From: Paracoccus sp. (in: a-proteobacteria)
GTDB lineage: Bacteria > Pseudomonadota > Alphaproteobacteria > Rhodobacterales > Rhodobacteraceae
Direction of reading: 5' to 3'
Length of the DNA: 57,936 nt
Assembly (NCBI GenBank): GCA_030538425.1
Contig: JAUNTZ010000016.1
Location: forward strand, 1 to 57,936
The position numbers and the translations under genes are program-made. Positions 44,254-53,605 of the stretch are shown here, one piece after another. A model generated the notes under the pieces. That model ran no database searches. It saw only the letters and a program-made list of their open reading frames with translations, and was not told the DNA's origin. Within the stretch, counting starts at the first letter, position 1. Every line of letters begins with the position of its first letter.

Positions 44254-45132
44254 ATGGCGATCACCGCTGCAATGGTGAAGGAACTGCGCGAATCGACCGG
44301 CGCAGGCATGATGGACGCGAAGAAAGCCCTGACTGAGACCGATGGCGACATGGAAGCCGCCGTTGACTGGCTGCGCACCAAGGGTCTGGCCAAGGCCGCC
44401 AAGAAATCCGACCGTGTGGCCGCCGAAGGTCTGGTCGCGGTTGCGGTCTCGGGTGGCAAGGGCGTTGCGGTTGAGGTGAACTCGGAAACCGATTTCGTGG
44501 CCAAGAACGAAGAATTCCAGAACATGGTCCGCTCGATTGCCGAAGCCGCGCTTGAGGTGGATTCGGTTGAGGCGCTGCGCGATGCGCCGGTCGGCGGCAA
44601 GCCCGTCTCTGAGGTGCTGACCGATGCGATTGCCAAGATCGGCGAGAACATGACCCTGCGCCGCATGGAGATCGCGGAAGGTGACAGCGTGGTCTCTTAT
44701 GTCCACAACGCTGCGGCTGAGGGCATGGGCCGAATCGGCGTTCTGGTCGCCCTGAAAGGCTCGAACCCTGAGATCGGCAAGCAAATCGCGATGCATATCG
44801 CGGCCAGCAACCCCGCCTCGCTGGGTCAGGCCGATCTGGACCCTGCCTTGGTTGAGCGTGAAAAGGCCGTTCTGACCGAGCAGGCCCGCGAATCGGGCAA
44901 GCCCGAAGCCGTGATCGAGAAGATGATCGACGGTCGCATGGCCAAATTCTTCGAGGAAGTGACCCTTCTGGGCCAGAAATTCGTCATCAACCCCGATATC
45001 ACGGTCGAACAGGCCGCCAAGGATGCGGGCGTCGAGGTTCTGGGCTTTGTCCGCATGGCCGTGGGCGAAGGCATCGAGAAGAAGGAAGAGGATTTCGCAG
45101 CCGAGGTCGCCAAGACCTTGGGCGGCAACTGA
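44254..45132 (+). CDS. tsf: elongation factor Ts
   Basis: The 292-residue protein begins [20 protein letters not shown] and has [36 protein letters not shown] and [20 protein letters not shown]. It releases GDP from EF-Tu. GAGGAG precedes the ATG. The rpsB-tsf order is conserved across bacteria. Confidence 0.97.
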   Translation: MAITAAMVKELRESTGAGMMDAKKALTETDGDMEAAVDWLRTKGLAKAAKKSDRVAAEGLVAVAVSGGKGVAVEVNSETDFVAKNEEFQNMVRSIAEAALEVDSVEALRDAPVGGKPVSEVLTDAIAKIGENMTLRRMEIAEGDSVVSYVHNAAAEGMGRIGVLVALKGSNPEIGKQIAMHIAASNPASLGQADLDPALVEREKAVLTEQARESGKPEAVIEKMIDGRMAKFFEEVTLLGQKFVINPDITVEQAAKDAGVEVLGFVRMAVGEGIEKKEEDFAAEVAKTLGGN

Positions 45133-45152
45133 TCCTATCCTCTGAAACGCTG

Positions 45153-45181
45153 AACGCCGGGCCATTGCGCCCGGCGTTTTT
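45153..45181 (+). terminator. rho-independent terminator of rpsB-tsf
   Basis: AACGCCGGGC and GCCCGGCGTT form a perfect 10-bp stem with a 6-base loop followed by TTTTTCG. Confidence 0.92.
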
Positions 45182-45234
45182 CGTTTGCGGCACAGTCACT
45201 TGACGCCGCCCGCGCCTTCGGGCAAAGCGCAAGG

Positions 45235-46008
45235 ATGCGATATAATATCACAAATCTGGCCGGTCTTTCCGCCTTCGCCGCCCTGCTTGCTGCGCCCGCC
45301 ATGGCCGCGCCGCCTGCTGCGGAGGAACGCCTTGATTTCATCAAGGCCAATACGCTGTGGATCTTCTACCATGAGCTTGGCCATGCCATCATCGACCAGA
45401 TGGAACTGCCGGTTCTGGGCAAGGAAGAGGACGCCGCCGACCAGTTGGCGATCCTGCTGTCGGATACGGTCTGGGACGACCAGACCTCGGCGCTGATCAG
45501 CACTCATGTCGCCGCCGCTTTTCGCGCCGCCGATGCCACAGCGACTGAGCCATTCCCCTGGTGGGAAGAACATGCCGCCGATTTGCAGCGTTATTTCAGC
45601 GTGGCCTGCCTTTACTATGGCGGCGACCCTGACGGTCGCGCGGAGCTGCCCGAACGCGCCGGTTTGCCGCCCGAGCGGGCCGAGCTTTGCATCGCGGAAC
45701 GCGCGCTGATGGAGGCGTCATGGGGCGGGTTTCTGGCTGAGATGGAGGATCTGCCGGGCGGATACGCGCCTCAATTCGCAGACGAATCTGACGGGGCAGC
45801 GCCCCAGATTGCGGCGCTTTTGGCCGGTGAGCTGGCCGAGATGTCGCAGGTCATCCGCTTTCCCGAACCGCTGCGCGTCCTGTTCGCGCCCTGCGGCGAG
45901 GAGAACGCCTTTTACGACCCGGATCTCTCGGAAATTCAGATCTGCACGGAATATGCCGATTTCATGGGTCGGCTTTATGATGCTTCGCGCGCGGGTGACG
46001 CGCCCTGA
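45235..46008 (+). CDS. exported DUF4344 metallopeptidase
   Basis: The 257-residue protein has a signal peptide (LAGLSAFAALLAAPAMAA), the zinc motif FYHELGHAIID (His46, His50) and the third-ligand region WWEEHAADLQRYFSVACLYY, where Glu/Asp and His fit a gluzincin. The family, DUF4344, has no defined substrate. Cysteines near the ends (VACLYYGG, ELCIAE, FAPCGEEN, QICTEY) suggest disulfides. It follows the tsf terminator and precedes cmk by 60 bases. Confidence 0.85.
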   Translation: MRYNITNLAGLSAFAALLAAPAMAAPPAAEERLDFIKANTLWIFYHELGHAIIDQMELPVLGKEEDAADQLAILLSDTVWDDQTSALISTHVAAAFRAADATATEPFPWWEEHAADLQRYFSVACLYYGGDPDGRAELPERAGLPPERAELCIAERALMEASWGGFLAEMEDLPGGYAPQFADESDGAAPQIAALLAGELAEMSQVIRFPEPLRVLFAPCGEENAFYDPDLSEIQICTEYADFMGRLYDASRAGDAP

Positions 46009-46068
46009 AAGCTGGACCTTTCGCGCCTGTCGCGGCACAAGGACGCAAGCCCCGAGAAAGGAACGCCC

Positions 46069-46707
46069 ATGCCCTTCACCATCGCCATTGACGGTCCCGC
46101 CGCATCGGGCAAGGGCACGATCGCGCGGGCGCTTGCGCATCATTTCGGCTTTCTCCATCTGGATACCGGCCTACTTTATCGCGCGGTGGGCGCCAAGGGC
46201 GGCGATGCGATTGCCGCCGCGCAGAGCCTCTCGGCTGAGGATCTGCGCAGGCCCGACCTGCGCAGCAATGAGATCGGGCAGGCCGCCTCGCGCGTGGCGG
46301 CCATCCCCGAGGTGCGCGCCGCGCTGACCGATTTTCAGCGCCGGTTCGCGGCTCAGGAACCCGGCGCGGTGCTGGACGGGCGCGATATCGGCACGGTGAT
46401 CTGCCCGGATGCCGCGCTGAAACTCTATGTCGTGGCCAGCGATGAGACCCGCGCCGCCCGCCGCGCCGCCGAGATCGGCGCCGACCCGGCTGAAACCCTT
46501 GCCGCGCTGCGCGAACGCGATGCCCGCGACCGCAGCCGAGAGACCGCGCCCCTGCGCGCGGCGGGTGACGCCGTGACCATCGACACGACCGAGCTCAGCA
46601 TCGAAGAGGCCGTCACCCGCGCGATTTCTCTGGTTGAGGCGATGTATCAGGCCCCGCGCACCGCGTCGGAAAACAGCGCGAACACATCGACCAGCCCGAC
46701 ATCCTGA
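46069..46707 (+). CDS. cmk: cytidylate kinase
   Basis: The 212-residue kinase has the P-loop [49 protein letters not shown] and [12 protein letters not shown] with [15 protein letters not shown], typical of Cmk. It phosphorylates CMP and dCMP. After ISLVEAM the last 20 residues ([19 protein letters not shown]) do not look like Cmk. They are the antisense reading of the gntR 3' end, with which cmk overlaps by 61 bases. Confidence 0.94.
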   Translation: MPFTIAIDGPAASGKGTIARALAHHFGFLHLDTGLLYRAVGAKGGDAIAAAQSLSAEDLRRPDLRSNEIGQAASRVAAIPEVRAALTDFQRRFAAQEPGAVLDGRDIGTVICPDAALKLYVVASDETRAARRAAEIGADPAETLAALRERDARDRSRETAPLRAAGDAVTIDTTELSIEEAVTRAISLVEAMYQAPRTASENSANTSTSPTS

Positions 46708-47318
46708 ACCGCCATATGGCCGCGCATCAGCGCCGCCGCCCGGTCGGAATCACTGGCGCGGATCGCCACGACGATCTCACCATGTTCGCGATGTGAGTTC
46801 TCCAGCCGCGAGGAGCGGCGCAGTTGCAGGCGGCGAAAGGGCGACAGGCGGCGGCTGAGAAACAGCGTCTGCCGCTCAAGATAGGCATTGCGCGCGCCGG
46901 CATAGATCGCCTGATGAAAATCGACATTCGCGCGGTAATAGCCCTCATAATCCTGCGCCGCGACGAAAGGTTCGGCCTGTTGCTGAAGCCCGTGCAGCGC
47001 CTCGACCGCCGCAGGCGTCATGCGCCGGGCGGCAGAGGCGGCGCAAAGCGCCTCCATCTCGACCATGACCTCGAACATCTCGATCAGCTGCGACAGGGTG
47101 ATCTCTGCGACCACCGTGCTGCGGCGCGGCCCGCCGGTGGCCAGCCCGTTCGCGGTCAGCTGGAACAGGGCCTCACGGACCGGGGTGCGCGACAGGCCAA
47201 AGCGTTCGCCCAGCTGGCGTTCATCCAGCCGGTCGCCGGGCCGTAACCTTCCGGTCAGAATGTCTTCTTCCAGCGATTGCAAGATCTTGCTGGCATGGTT
47301 CTTGGGCTGCGACACCAT
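46647..47318 (-). CDS. GntR-family (FCD) regulator of malonate utilisation
   Basis: The 223-residue protein has an N-terminal winged HTH ([21 protein letters not shown], residues about 30-50) and a C-terminal helical FCD ligand domain with [16 protein letters not shown] and [13 protein letters not shown]. It is divergent from the malonate transporter genes and so is probably their malonate-responsive repressor, like MatR/MdcY. Its stop is inside the convergent cmk gene. Confidence 0.85.
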   Translation of the reverse strand: MVSQPKNHASKILQSLEEDILTGRLRPGDRLDERQLGERFGLSRTPVREALFQLTANGLATGGPRRSTVVAEITLSQLIEMFEVMVEMEALCAASAARRMTPAAVEALHGLQQQAEPFVAAQDYEGYYRANVDFHQAIYAGARNAYLERQTLFLSRRLSPFRRLQLRRSSRLENSHREHGEIVVAIRASDSDRAAALMRGHMAVQDVGLVDVFALFSDAVRGA

Positions 47319-47418
47319 GTTAGGCCCCGTTTTCTGATTGCCTCACCCTAATGTCGCCGGCACGCCAAGCGCAAGCATCAGGAACGCGCGGCGTCGCAGA
47401 TGGGATATCTATTTGGCG

Positions 47419-47432
47419 CTTTGGTATACATA
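47419..47432. promoter_or_regulatory. GTATAC-centred operator candidate of the malonate regulator
   Basis: CTTTGGTATACATA has GTATAC (47424-47429) at its centre with near-symmetric flanks TTG/ATA. It lies between the divergent gntR and dctP. As I recall, rhizobial MatR binds an ATTGTATACAAT site, which has the same core. Confidence 0.45.
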
Positions 47433-47510
47433 ACGCTTGCGCGGTTTTGGAAAACGGGTTTAGGCTGAATGCAATGCCGGTTGGGAGGCCGGTCAATCAG
47501 GGAGGAGAGG

Positions 47511-48500
47511 ATGAATTTTTTCAGCAAGGCGGCCCTTGCCGCTTCGGCGATTGCGCTATTGGCCGGGACGGCGGCCCATGCGCAGACCCTGCGCATCTCG
47601 CATCAGTTTTCGCCGGGCGATGTGCGCCACCGGGTGATTGAGCTTCTGGCCGATGAGGTCGCGAAGGCCGATGTCGGGCTTGAGTTCCAGATTTTCCCCA
47701 GCGGCTCGCTGTTCAGCCCGAATGAGCAATGGCACCCGCTGACGCGCGGGCAGGTGGACGGGATCCTTTATCCGCTGGCCTATGCGGCGGGGCGCCATCC
47801 CGAATTCAACCTGACGTTGATGCCCGGAATCGTCCAGAACCACGAACATGCCGCGCGGATCAACGATTCCGAGGTGATGGAGCGGTTGGAGACGATCCTG
47901 AACGATGCGGGCGTGGTCACGCTGGTGCGCGGCTGGCTGGCTGGCGGCTTTGCAGCCCGCGATGGCTGCATCCGCCGCCCCGAGGATGTGCGCGGCCTTC
48001 AAACCCGCGCGGCGGGGCAGGCGTTTGAGGAAATGCTGGTCGGGGCAGGGGCCGCGATATCTTCCATGCCCAGCTCGGAGGTCTATACCGCGATGCAGAC
48101 CGGCGTTCTGGACGCGATGAACACCTCATCGGCGAGTTTCGTGTCCTTCCGGCTTTATGAGCAGGTCAAGTGCTTTACCCCGCCGGGCGACCACGCGCTT
48201 TGGTTCATGTATCAGCCTTTGCTGATCTCCAAGCGGAGCTGGGACCGGCTGAGTGAGGAACAGCAAACCGCCCTGCGCGACGCGGCGGTGGTGGCCGAAG
48301 CCTATTACGCGACCGAGGGCGCGGGCGAGGATGCCGAAGCCGTCACCGTGTTCGAGAATGCCGGGGTGGAGATTGCCTATATGGATCAGGCCGATTTCGA
48401 TGCCTGGATGGAGGTCGCCCGCGAGACATCCTTCGCGGCCTATGCGGCCTCGACCCCGAACGGGCAGGAATTGCTGGACATGGCGCTTTCCGTCGAGTGA
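47511..48500 (+). CDS. dctP: TRAP transporter solute-binding protein (malonate)
   Basis: The 329-residue protein starts at the ATG at 47511 after a GGAGGAGAGG site. It has a Sec signal ending AGTAAHAQ, and a DctP-fold with QIFPSGSLFSPNEQWHPL, LQTRAAGQAFEEMLVGAGA and SMPSSEVYTAMQTGVLDAMN, whose conserved Arg (LQTRAAG) binds the substrate carboxylate. It would deliver malonate to the DctQM permease. Malonate as substrate is inferred from the matAB genes that follow. Confidence 0.88.
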   Translation: MNFFSKAALAASAIALLAGTAAHAQTLRISHQFSPGDVRHRVIELLADEVAKADVGLEFQIFPSGSLFSPNEQWHPLTRGQVDGILYPLAYAAGRHPEFNLTLMPGIVQNHEHAARINDSEVMERLETILNDAGVVTLVRGWLAGGFAARDGCIRRPEDVRGLQTRAAGQAFEEMLVGAGAAISSMPSSEVYTAMQTGVLDAMNTSSASFVSFRLYEQVKCFTPPGDHALWFMYQPLLISKRSWDRLSEEQQTALRDAAVVAEAYYATEGAGEDAEAVTVFENAGVEIAYMDQADFDAWMEVARETSFAAYAASTPNGQELLDMALSVE

Positions 48501-48539
48501 TCGGGGCGCCCCAGCGGACCCCATCACGCTGTGACAAAG

Positions 48540-48562
48540 CTGCGGCGAGGGCTTCGCCGCAG
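48540..48562 (+). other. intercistronic stem-loop between dctP and dctQ
   Basis: CTGCGGCGA and TCGCCGCAG are perfect 9-base arms around GGGCT, 39 bases after the dctP stop and 35 before dctQ. Such hairpins are found in TRAP operons, where they protect the dctP message so that the binding protein is made in excess. Confidence 0.7.
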
Positions 48563-48597
48563 GCTGACCCCTCATATTCTGGCGAAGGAGGCTTGCG

Positions 48598-49185
48598 ATG
48601 GCCGCAGCCGCGACAACGCCACCCGATAGTCCGCGCGGGGCTTTGGGATGGTATATCCTGATCATCAACCGCATCTCATTCATCTGCGGCGTATTGGCGG
48701 CGACCGCGCTTGCGCTTGCGGTGCTGATTATCTGTCAGCTCGTGTTCATGCGCTATTTCATGCAGTCCTCGACCGTCTGGCAGACCGAGACGGTGATTTT
48801 CCTGATGATCGGCTCAACCGTGATCGGGATGCCCTATGTGCAAAGCCTGCGCGGTCATGTGAATGTGGACCTTCTGCCGCTTTATCTGGGCCGCGGCGCA
48901 AGGCGGGTCCTGTATTACATCTGCATGGCACTGGCGCTTGGCACCTGCCTGCTGATCTTCTGGTATAGCCTTGAGATGGCGCATGAAGCCTATGTCTATA
49001 ACTGGCGTTCCGCCTCTGTCTGGCGGCCACGGCTATGGATGCCCTATGCGACCATGCCGGTCGGTTTCGGCCTGATGTGCCTGCAACTGATCGGTGAGAT
49101 CCTCGCCGTGGCGACGGGCCGCGAAAAACCGTTCGGCCTGCCCGATGAGATCGAAAACCCCCTTGAAATGCGGCAGGAGCATTAA
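48598..49185 (+). CDS. dctQ: TRAP transporter small permease DctQ
   Basis: The 195-residue membrane protein has four helices (ISFICGVLAATALALAVLII, MIGSTVIGMPYVQSLRGHVN, LYYICMALALGTCLLIFWYS and a final one near MPVGFGLMCLQLIGEILAVA). WQTETVIFLMI and SLRGHVNVDLL are characteristic of DctQ. It forms the complex with DctM, which follows after 3 bases. Confidence 0.9.
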   Translation: MAAAATTPPDSPRGALGWYILIINRISFICGVLAATALALAVLIICQLVFMRYFMQSSTVWQTETVIFLMIGSTVIGMPYVQSLRGHVNVDLLPLYLGRGARRVLYYICMALALGTCLLIFWYSLEMAHEAYVYNWRSASVWRPRLWMPYATMPVGFGLMCLQLIGEILAVATGREKPFGLPDEIENPLEMRQEH

Positions 49186-49188
49186 GCG

Positions 49189-50508
49189 ATGGACCCGATT
49201 TTCCTTGGTATGATGGTGGCGGTCGTCACCACGCTGATCCTGTTTTCGGGCATGTCGATTGGCATCGGCCTGCTTTTGACCTCGATCGGCTTTCTGATCT
49301 TCAACTCAGGCGCGCGGGATCTGTCGCTTGTCCCCGAACTGTTCTTCGGCAAGCTGGACAGTTTCGCGCTGCTCTCGATCCCGCTGTTCATCCTGATGGG
49401 TGGGGCGGTGGCGTCCAGCCGGGCCGGGGCCGACCTGTTCGAGGCCTTGGACCGTTGGATGACCCGGGTTCCGGGCGGGCTGGTGATCTCGAACCTCGGC
49501 GCATGTGCGCTGTTCTCGGCGCTGTCGGGCTCATCGCCGGCGACCTGTGCGGCCATTGGCAAGATGGGCATCCCCGCGATGCAAAAGCGCGGCTACCCGG
49601 ATTCGGTGGCGGCGGGGTCCATCGCGGCGGGCGGGACGCTTGGCATCCTGATCCCGCCTTCGGTCACGATGATCGTTTACGGCATCTCAACCGAGACCTC
49701 GATTGGCCGGCTGTTTCTGGCCGGGCTTGTGCCAGGGCTGATGCTGACCGGGCTGTTCATGGCATGGTCGCTGTTCTCGACCTGGCGGACCGGGCGGCGC
49801 ACCGGCGCTCTGCGCGCCATCGAATACACATGGGCCGAAAAGTTCGAGCTGCTGCCCAAGGTTCTGCCCTTCCTGATCATCGTAGCACTTGTGCTTTACG
49901 CGCTTTATGGCGGGGTCGCCACGCCGTCCGAGACCGCCGGGATCGGCGCGCTGCTCTGCATCGTCATGGCGATGGTGGTTTACCGCATGTATCAGCCCGC
50001 GAAGCTTTGGGCGATCCTGCGCGACAGCACGCGGGAATCGGTGATGATCCTTGTCATTGTGGGTGCTGCGGGCGTGTTCAGCTATATGCTGTCGAGCCTC
50101 TATATCACCCAGTCGGTCGCCAATGCGATCATCGCGATGGATGCGAACCCGTGGCTGCTGCTCTTCTATGTGAACCTGTTTCTGCTGTTCACCGGCCTGT
50201 TCCTGCCGCCCGTCGCGGTGATCGTGATGGCCGCGCCGATCCTGATGCCGGTGATCCTTGCGGCGGGCTTTGATCCCTATTGGTTCGCGGTGGTGCTGAC
50301 CATCAACATGGAGATCGGGCTGATCACGCCGCCGGTCGGGCTGAACCTCTTCGTGATCAACTCGATTGCGCCTGAGATCAAGTTGCAGACCATCCTCAAG
50401 GGCTCATTGCCTTATGTGGGCTGCATGGTGCTGGCGATCCTGCTTTTGTGCTTTTTCCCCGGCATCGCGACCTTCCTGCCCGACATGATCATGGGACCGG
50501 CACGATGA
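49189..50508 (+). CDS. dctM: TRAP transporter large permease DctM
   Basis: The 439-residue protein has 12 or so helices and the DctM signatures LSGSSPATCAAIGKMGIPAM, GYPDSVAAGSIAAGGTLGIL with IPPSVTMIVYG, and TPPVGLNLFVINSIAPE. It couples uptake to the sodium or proton gradient. Its TGA overlaps the ATG of the decarboxylase gene. Confidence 0.95.
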   Translation: MDPIFLGMMVAVVTTLILFSGMSIGIGLLLTSIGFLIFNSGARDLSLVPELFFGKLDSFALLSIPLFILMGGAVASSRAGADLFEALDRWMTRVPGGLVISNLGACALFSALSGSSPATCAAIGKMGIPAMQKRGYPDSVAAGSIAAGGTLGILIPPSVTMIVYGISTETSIGRLFLAGLVPGLMLTGLFMAWSLFSTWRTGRRTGALRAIEYTWAEKFELLPKVLPFLIIVALVLYALYGGVATPSETAGIGALLCIVMAMVVYRMYQPAKLWAILRDSTRESVMILVIVGAAGVFSYMLSSLYITQSVANAIIAMDANPWLLLFYVNLFLLFTGLFLPPVAVIVMAAPILMPVILAAGFDPYWFAVVLTINMEIGLITPPVGLNLFVINSIAPEIKLQTILKGSLPYVGCMVLAILLLCFFPGIATFLPDMIMGPAR

Positions 50509-51827
50509 GACCGATTGCCCTTGTCAACTGGATGACGGCAATTGCGGATCGGGGCCGTGCGCTGCTTGACTTTCCGCCGCAGCGCACCGCCCTTGATCCG
50601 CCCGCCGACAGTCTGGTCGCGATGTGTCACGCGCTGATGGGGCGGCGGGGTGAGGCCACCGGCACCGCCCTTGCGCGCGAAATCGCGAGTGCGTGGTGGG
50701 AGACCGGCCCGGAAGAGCGGCGGGCGTTTTTTGCCGCACTTGCCCATCAGTTCAACCCGGACCCTGCGCAACTGGCTGAGGCGGCGGCCGCCTATGCCGC
50801 CGACCCATCGCCCGATGCGCAAATGGTTCTGTTTGAGCTGGCCGAGCCGCCACGTCAGGAATTGCTGCGCCGGATCAATCAGGCACCCGGCGCCATGGCC
50901 GCGCTTGTGTCGATGCGTGAGGCCCTGCTGGGGCTGCTGCGTGAGGATGCGTCTCTGGCCGCCGTGGATGCCGATTTTCAGCATCTGTTCCGGTCATGGT
51001 TCAATCGCGGCTTTCTGGAGTTGCGCAGCATCGACTGGGACACGCCCGCCTCAATTCTGGAAAAGCTGATCCGCTATGAGGCGGTTCATGCCATCGACGG
51101 CTGGGACGATCTGCGCCGCAGACTGGAGGCCGACCGGCGCTGTTTCGCCTTCTTCCATCCGGCCTTGCCCGAGGAACCGCTGGTCTTTGTCGAGGTCGCG
51201 CTGACGGATAGCGTCAGCGACAATATCGGTGATATCCTGACCGCGCCGGTGGTTGAGAACGCCGATCAGGCGGCGACCACGGCGGTGTTCTATTCGATCA
51301 GCAATTGCCAGAAGGGGTTGCGAGGCGTGTCCTTTGGCAATTTCCTGATCAAGCAGGTGGTCGATGAGCTGAGCCGAGATCTGCCGGGGCTGCGCAACTT
51401 TGTCACCCTCTCGCCGGTGCCGGGTTTTCTGAACTGGCTGGCGCGGCAGGCAGAGGCGTCGGATCTGGCCGCGCTGCGCCGCGATCTGCCCGAACCGCTG
51501 ACCGCGCCCGCGCTTGAGGCCCTGCGCGCGCGTCTCATGTCCGCCTGTGCAAGCTATCTGCTGAGTTGCCGCGAGAAGGGCGTTCCGGTTGATCCCGTCG
51601 CGCGGTTCCATCTGGGCAATGGTGCTCAGCTTGCGCGGCTGAACTGGATGGGCGACCGCTCGGCCAAGGGGCTGGCCCAATCCGCCGGGATCATGGTCAA
51701 TTACGCCTATAATCTGGATGATATCGTGCGCAATCACGAGGCATTGCTGGACGAGGGTCGCATCGCGGCAAGCGGGCAGGTCCACGCCCTTGCCGAGGGA
51801 AAATTTCAGGAAGGAAGCAGATCATGA
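50505..51827 (+). CDS. matA: malonyl-CoA decarboxylase
   Basis: The 440-residue enzyme starts at the ATG at 50505 (MRPIALVNWMTAIAD), coupled to dctM. It has the N-terminal four-helix domain and the GNAT-like catalytic domain with LEKLIRYEAVHAIDGWDDL, CFAFFHPALPEEPLVFVEVA, FYSISNCQKGLRGVSFGNFL and VPVDPVARFHLGNGAQLARL. The conserved Ser and His of the active site are in that region. It converts malonyl-CoA to acetyl-CoA and CO2. Confidence 0.95.
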   Translation: MRPIALVNWMTAIADRGRALLDFPPQRTALDPPADSLVAMCHALMGRRGEATGTALAREIASAWWETGPEERRAFFAALAHQFNPDPAQLAEAAAAYAADPSPDAQMVLFELAEPPRQELLRRINQAPGAMAALVSMREALLGLLREDASLAAVDADFQHLFRSWFNRGFLELRSIDWDTPASILEKLIRYEAVHAIDGWDDLRRRLEADRRCFAFFHPALPEEPLVFVEVALTDSVSDNIGDILTAPVVENADQAATTAVFYSISNCQKGLRGVSFGNFLIKQVVDELSRDLPGLRNFVTLSPVPGFLNWLARQAEASDLAALRRDLPEPLTAPALEALRARLMSACASYLLSCREKGVPVDPVARFHLGNGAQLARLNWMGDRSAKGLAQSAGIMVNYAYNLDDIVRNHEALLDEGRIAASGQVHALAEGKFQEGSRS

Positions 51828-53332
51828 ATGACAATCTTTATGCCCGGCTTGCGCAGATCCTGTCGCGCGACCCCGATCGCACGGTGCTTTACTGGCAGGG
51901 TCAGCCGATGCAGGCGGGCGAGCTTGTGCACCGCGTGGGCCAGATGGCGGCAGAGCTTGTCGCGCTTGGCCTTTCGAAGGGCGACCGGGTTGCCGTTCAG
52001 GTCGAAAAATCGCCCGAGAATATCGCGCTTTATCTCGCCGCGCTTCAGATCGGGGCGGTCTATCTGCCGCTCAATACCGGCTATACCCGCGCCGAGCTTG
52101 AATATTTCATCACCGATGCTGAGCCGCGCGTGATCGTCCATGATCCGCGCCAGACCGGGCTGGACGCCGCCGCAGCCTCGGTCGGGGCCCGGCTTGTCAC
52201 CATGGACGCGACGGGGCAGGGCAGTCTGGCCCAGGGCACCGACCGCCAACAGCCGCTGACCCGGATCGAGGATTGCGCAGCCGATGACATCGCCGCAATC
52301 CTTTACACTTCGGGGACGACGGGCCGGTCGAAAGGCGCGATGCTGAGCCATGATAATCTGTGGTCGAATACCGAAGCGCTGATCGACTGCTGGGGTTACA
52401 GCGCCGATGACGTGCTGATCCATGCGCTGCCTTTGTTTCACACCCATGGCCTGTTCGTCGCGCTGAACATGACCCTTGCGGCAGGCGCGCGGCTGCATCT
52501 TCTGCCGAAATTCGACGCCGATGAGGTTCTGGCGCTGATGCCCACATCGACCGTTCTGATGGGCGTGCCGACCTTTTACGCACGGCTTCTGGCGCATCCG
52601 GGCCTGACCCGTGAGGCGGTCGCGAATATGCGGCTGTTCGTCTCGGGCTCGGCGCCGCTGATTGCCGAAAACCATCAGGCCTTCACCGCCCGCACCGGCC
52701 ACGCGATTCTGGAACGCTACGGGATGACCGAGACCTGCATGAACACCTCGAACCCGCTTGAGGGCGAACGGCGTCCGGGCAGCGTCGGCATGCCGCTTCC
52801 GGGGGTTGAGCTGCGCATCACCGGTGATCAGGGCCAGACCCTTCCCGCAGGCGAGATCGGCAATATCGAGGTGCGCGGCCCCAATGTGTTCAAGGGCTAT
52901 TGGCGGATGCCCGAAAAAACCGCCGCCGAGTTCCGCGCCGACGGGTTCTTCATCACCGGCGATCTGGGCACCGAGGGGCCGGACGGTTATGTCACCATTG
53001 TCGGGCGCGGCAAGGATCTGATCATCTCGGGCGGCTATAACGTCTATCCCAAAGAGGTTGAGGACGTGCTGAACGCCATGGAGGGCATCGCGGAATCAGC
53101 GGTGATCGGCGTGCCCCATGCCGATTTTGGCGAGGCGGTCGTGGCGCTGATCGTGCCGGAGGCCGGCGCAACCCCCGATGAAGCCGCCATCGAGGCCAGC
53201 CTGCGCGACCGGCTGGCAGGCTTCAAACGCCCCAAGCGGCTGATCCTCACCGCCGCCTTGCCGCGCAACACCATGGGCAAGGTGCAAAAGAACCAGCTGC
53301 GCGACACGCATAAGGACCTGTTTGCGACCTGA
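51824..53332 (+). CDS. matB: malonyl-CoA synthetase
   Basis: The 502-residue acyl-CoA ligase has the AMP-binding motif ILYTSGTTGRSKGAML, HALPLFHTHGLFVAL, GYNVYPKEVEDVLNAM and the C-terminal catalytic Lys in PRNTMGKVQKNQL. It activates malonate with CoA and ATP. Start and stop overlap matA by 4 bases, giving the matA-matB coupling of rhizobial malonate operons. A terminator follows. Confidence 0.95.
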   Translation: MNDNLYARLAQILSRDPDRTVLYWQGQPMQAGELVHRVGQMAAELVALGLSKGDRVAVQVEKSPENIALYLAALQIGAVYLPLNTGYTRAELEYFITDAEPRVIVHDPRQTGLDAAAASVGARLVTMDATGQGSLAQGTDRQQPLTRIEDCAADDIAAILYTSGTTGRSKGAMLSHDNLWSNTEALIDCWGYSADDVLIHALPLFHTHGLFVALNMTLAAGARLHLLPKFDADEVLALMPTSTVLMGVPTFYARLLAHPGLTREAVANMRLFVSGSAPLIAENHQAFTARTGHAILERYGMTETCMNTSNPLEGERRPGSVGMPLPGVELRITGDQGQTLPAGEIGNIEVRGPNVFKGYWRMPEKTAAEFRADGFFITGDLGTEGPDGYVTIVGRGKDLIISGGYNVYPKEVEDVLNAMEGIAESAVIGVPHADFGEAVVALIVPEAGATPDEAAIEASLRDRLAGFKRPKRLILTAALPRNTMGKVQKNQLRDTHKDLFAT

Positions 53333-53385
53333 GCGCGTCTTTTGTCCGCAAATATCCTCAGGGGGTGAATTGGCCGCAGGCCAAG

Positions 53386-53407
53386 AGGGGGCGCGAGCGC
53401 CCCCTTT
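53386..53407 (+). terminator. terminator of the malonate operon
   Basis: AGGGGGCG and CGCCCCCT are perfect 8-base arms around CGAG with a short T run after. A smaller GGCCGCAGGCC hairpin is 14 bases before. The stretch from CGCAAATATCC to here resembles intergenic GC-rich stem-loops that I associate with Rhodobacterales gene ends. Confidence 0.75.
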
Positions 53408-53419
53408 ACCGCGACAGGC

Positions 53420-53448
53420 TTGCATTCCCGGCCCCAACCCTCTATATC
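53420..53448 (+). promoter_or_regulatory. probable rpsA promoter
   Basis: TTGCAT (53420-53425) and TATATC (53443-53448) are 17 bases apart, followed by a roughly 150-base leader to rpsA. The hexamers and spacing agree with a housekeeping promoter. It lies just beyond the malonate operon terminator. Confidence 0.65.
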
Positions 53449-53605
53449 GCGCCCAAGTCAATCGGGGCGATATGGCCAGAACAGGCCGCTTGCAGACGGG
53501 TCGGGCGTAACGCTTCGACCTTTTGTCGTTCCCGGAAGACGCCATACCAGACCGGCGGAGCCAACCGTCAGGCCAGATATATGAAACAAAGGAACACAAA
53601 AGCAC

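Noticed and set aside
46069-53332. Mobile element carrying the malonate genes
   Set aside because: No transposase, integrase, terminal inverted repeat or target duplication could be seen, so only an insertion by unknown means is proposed.
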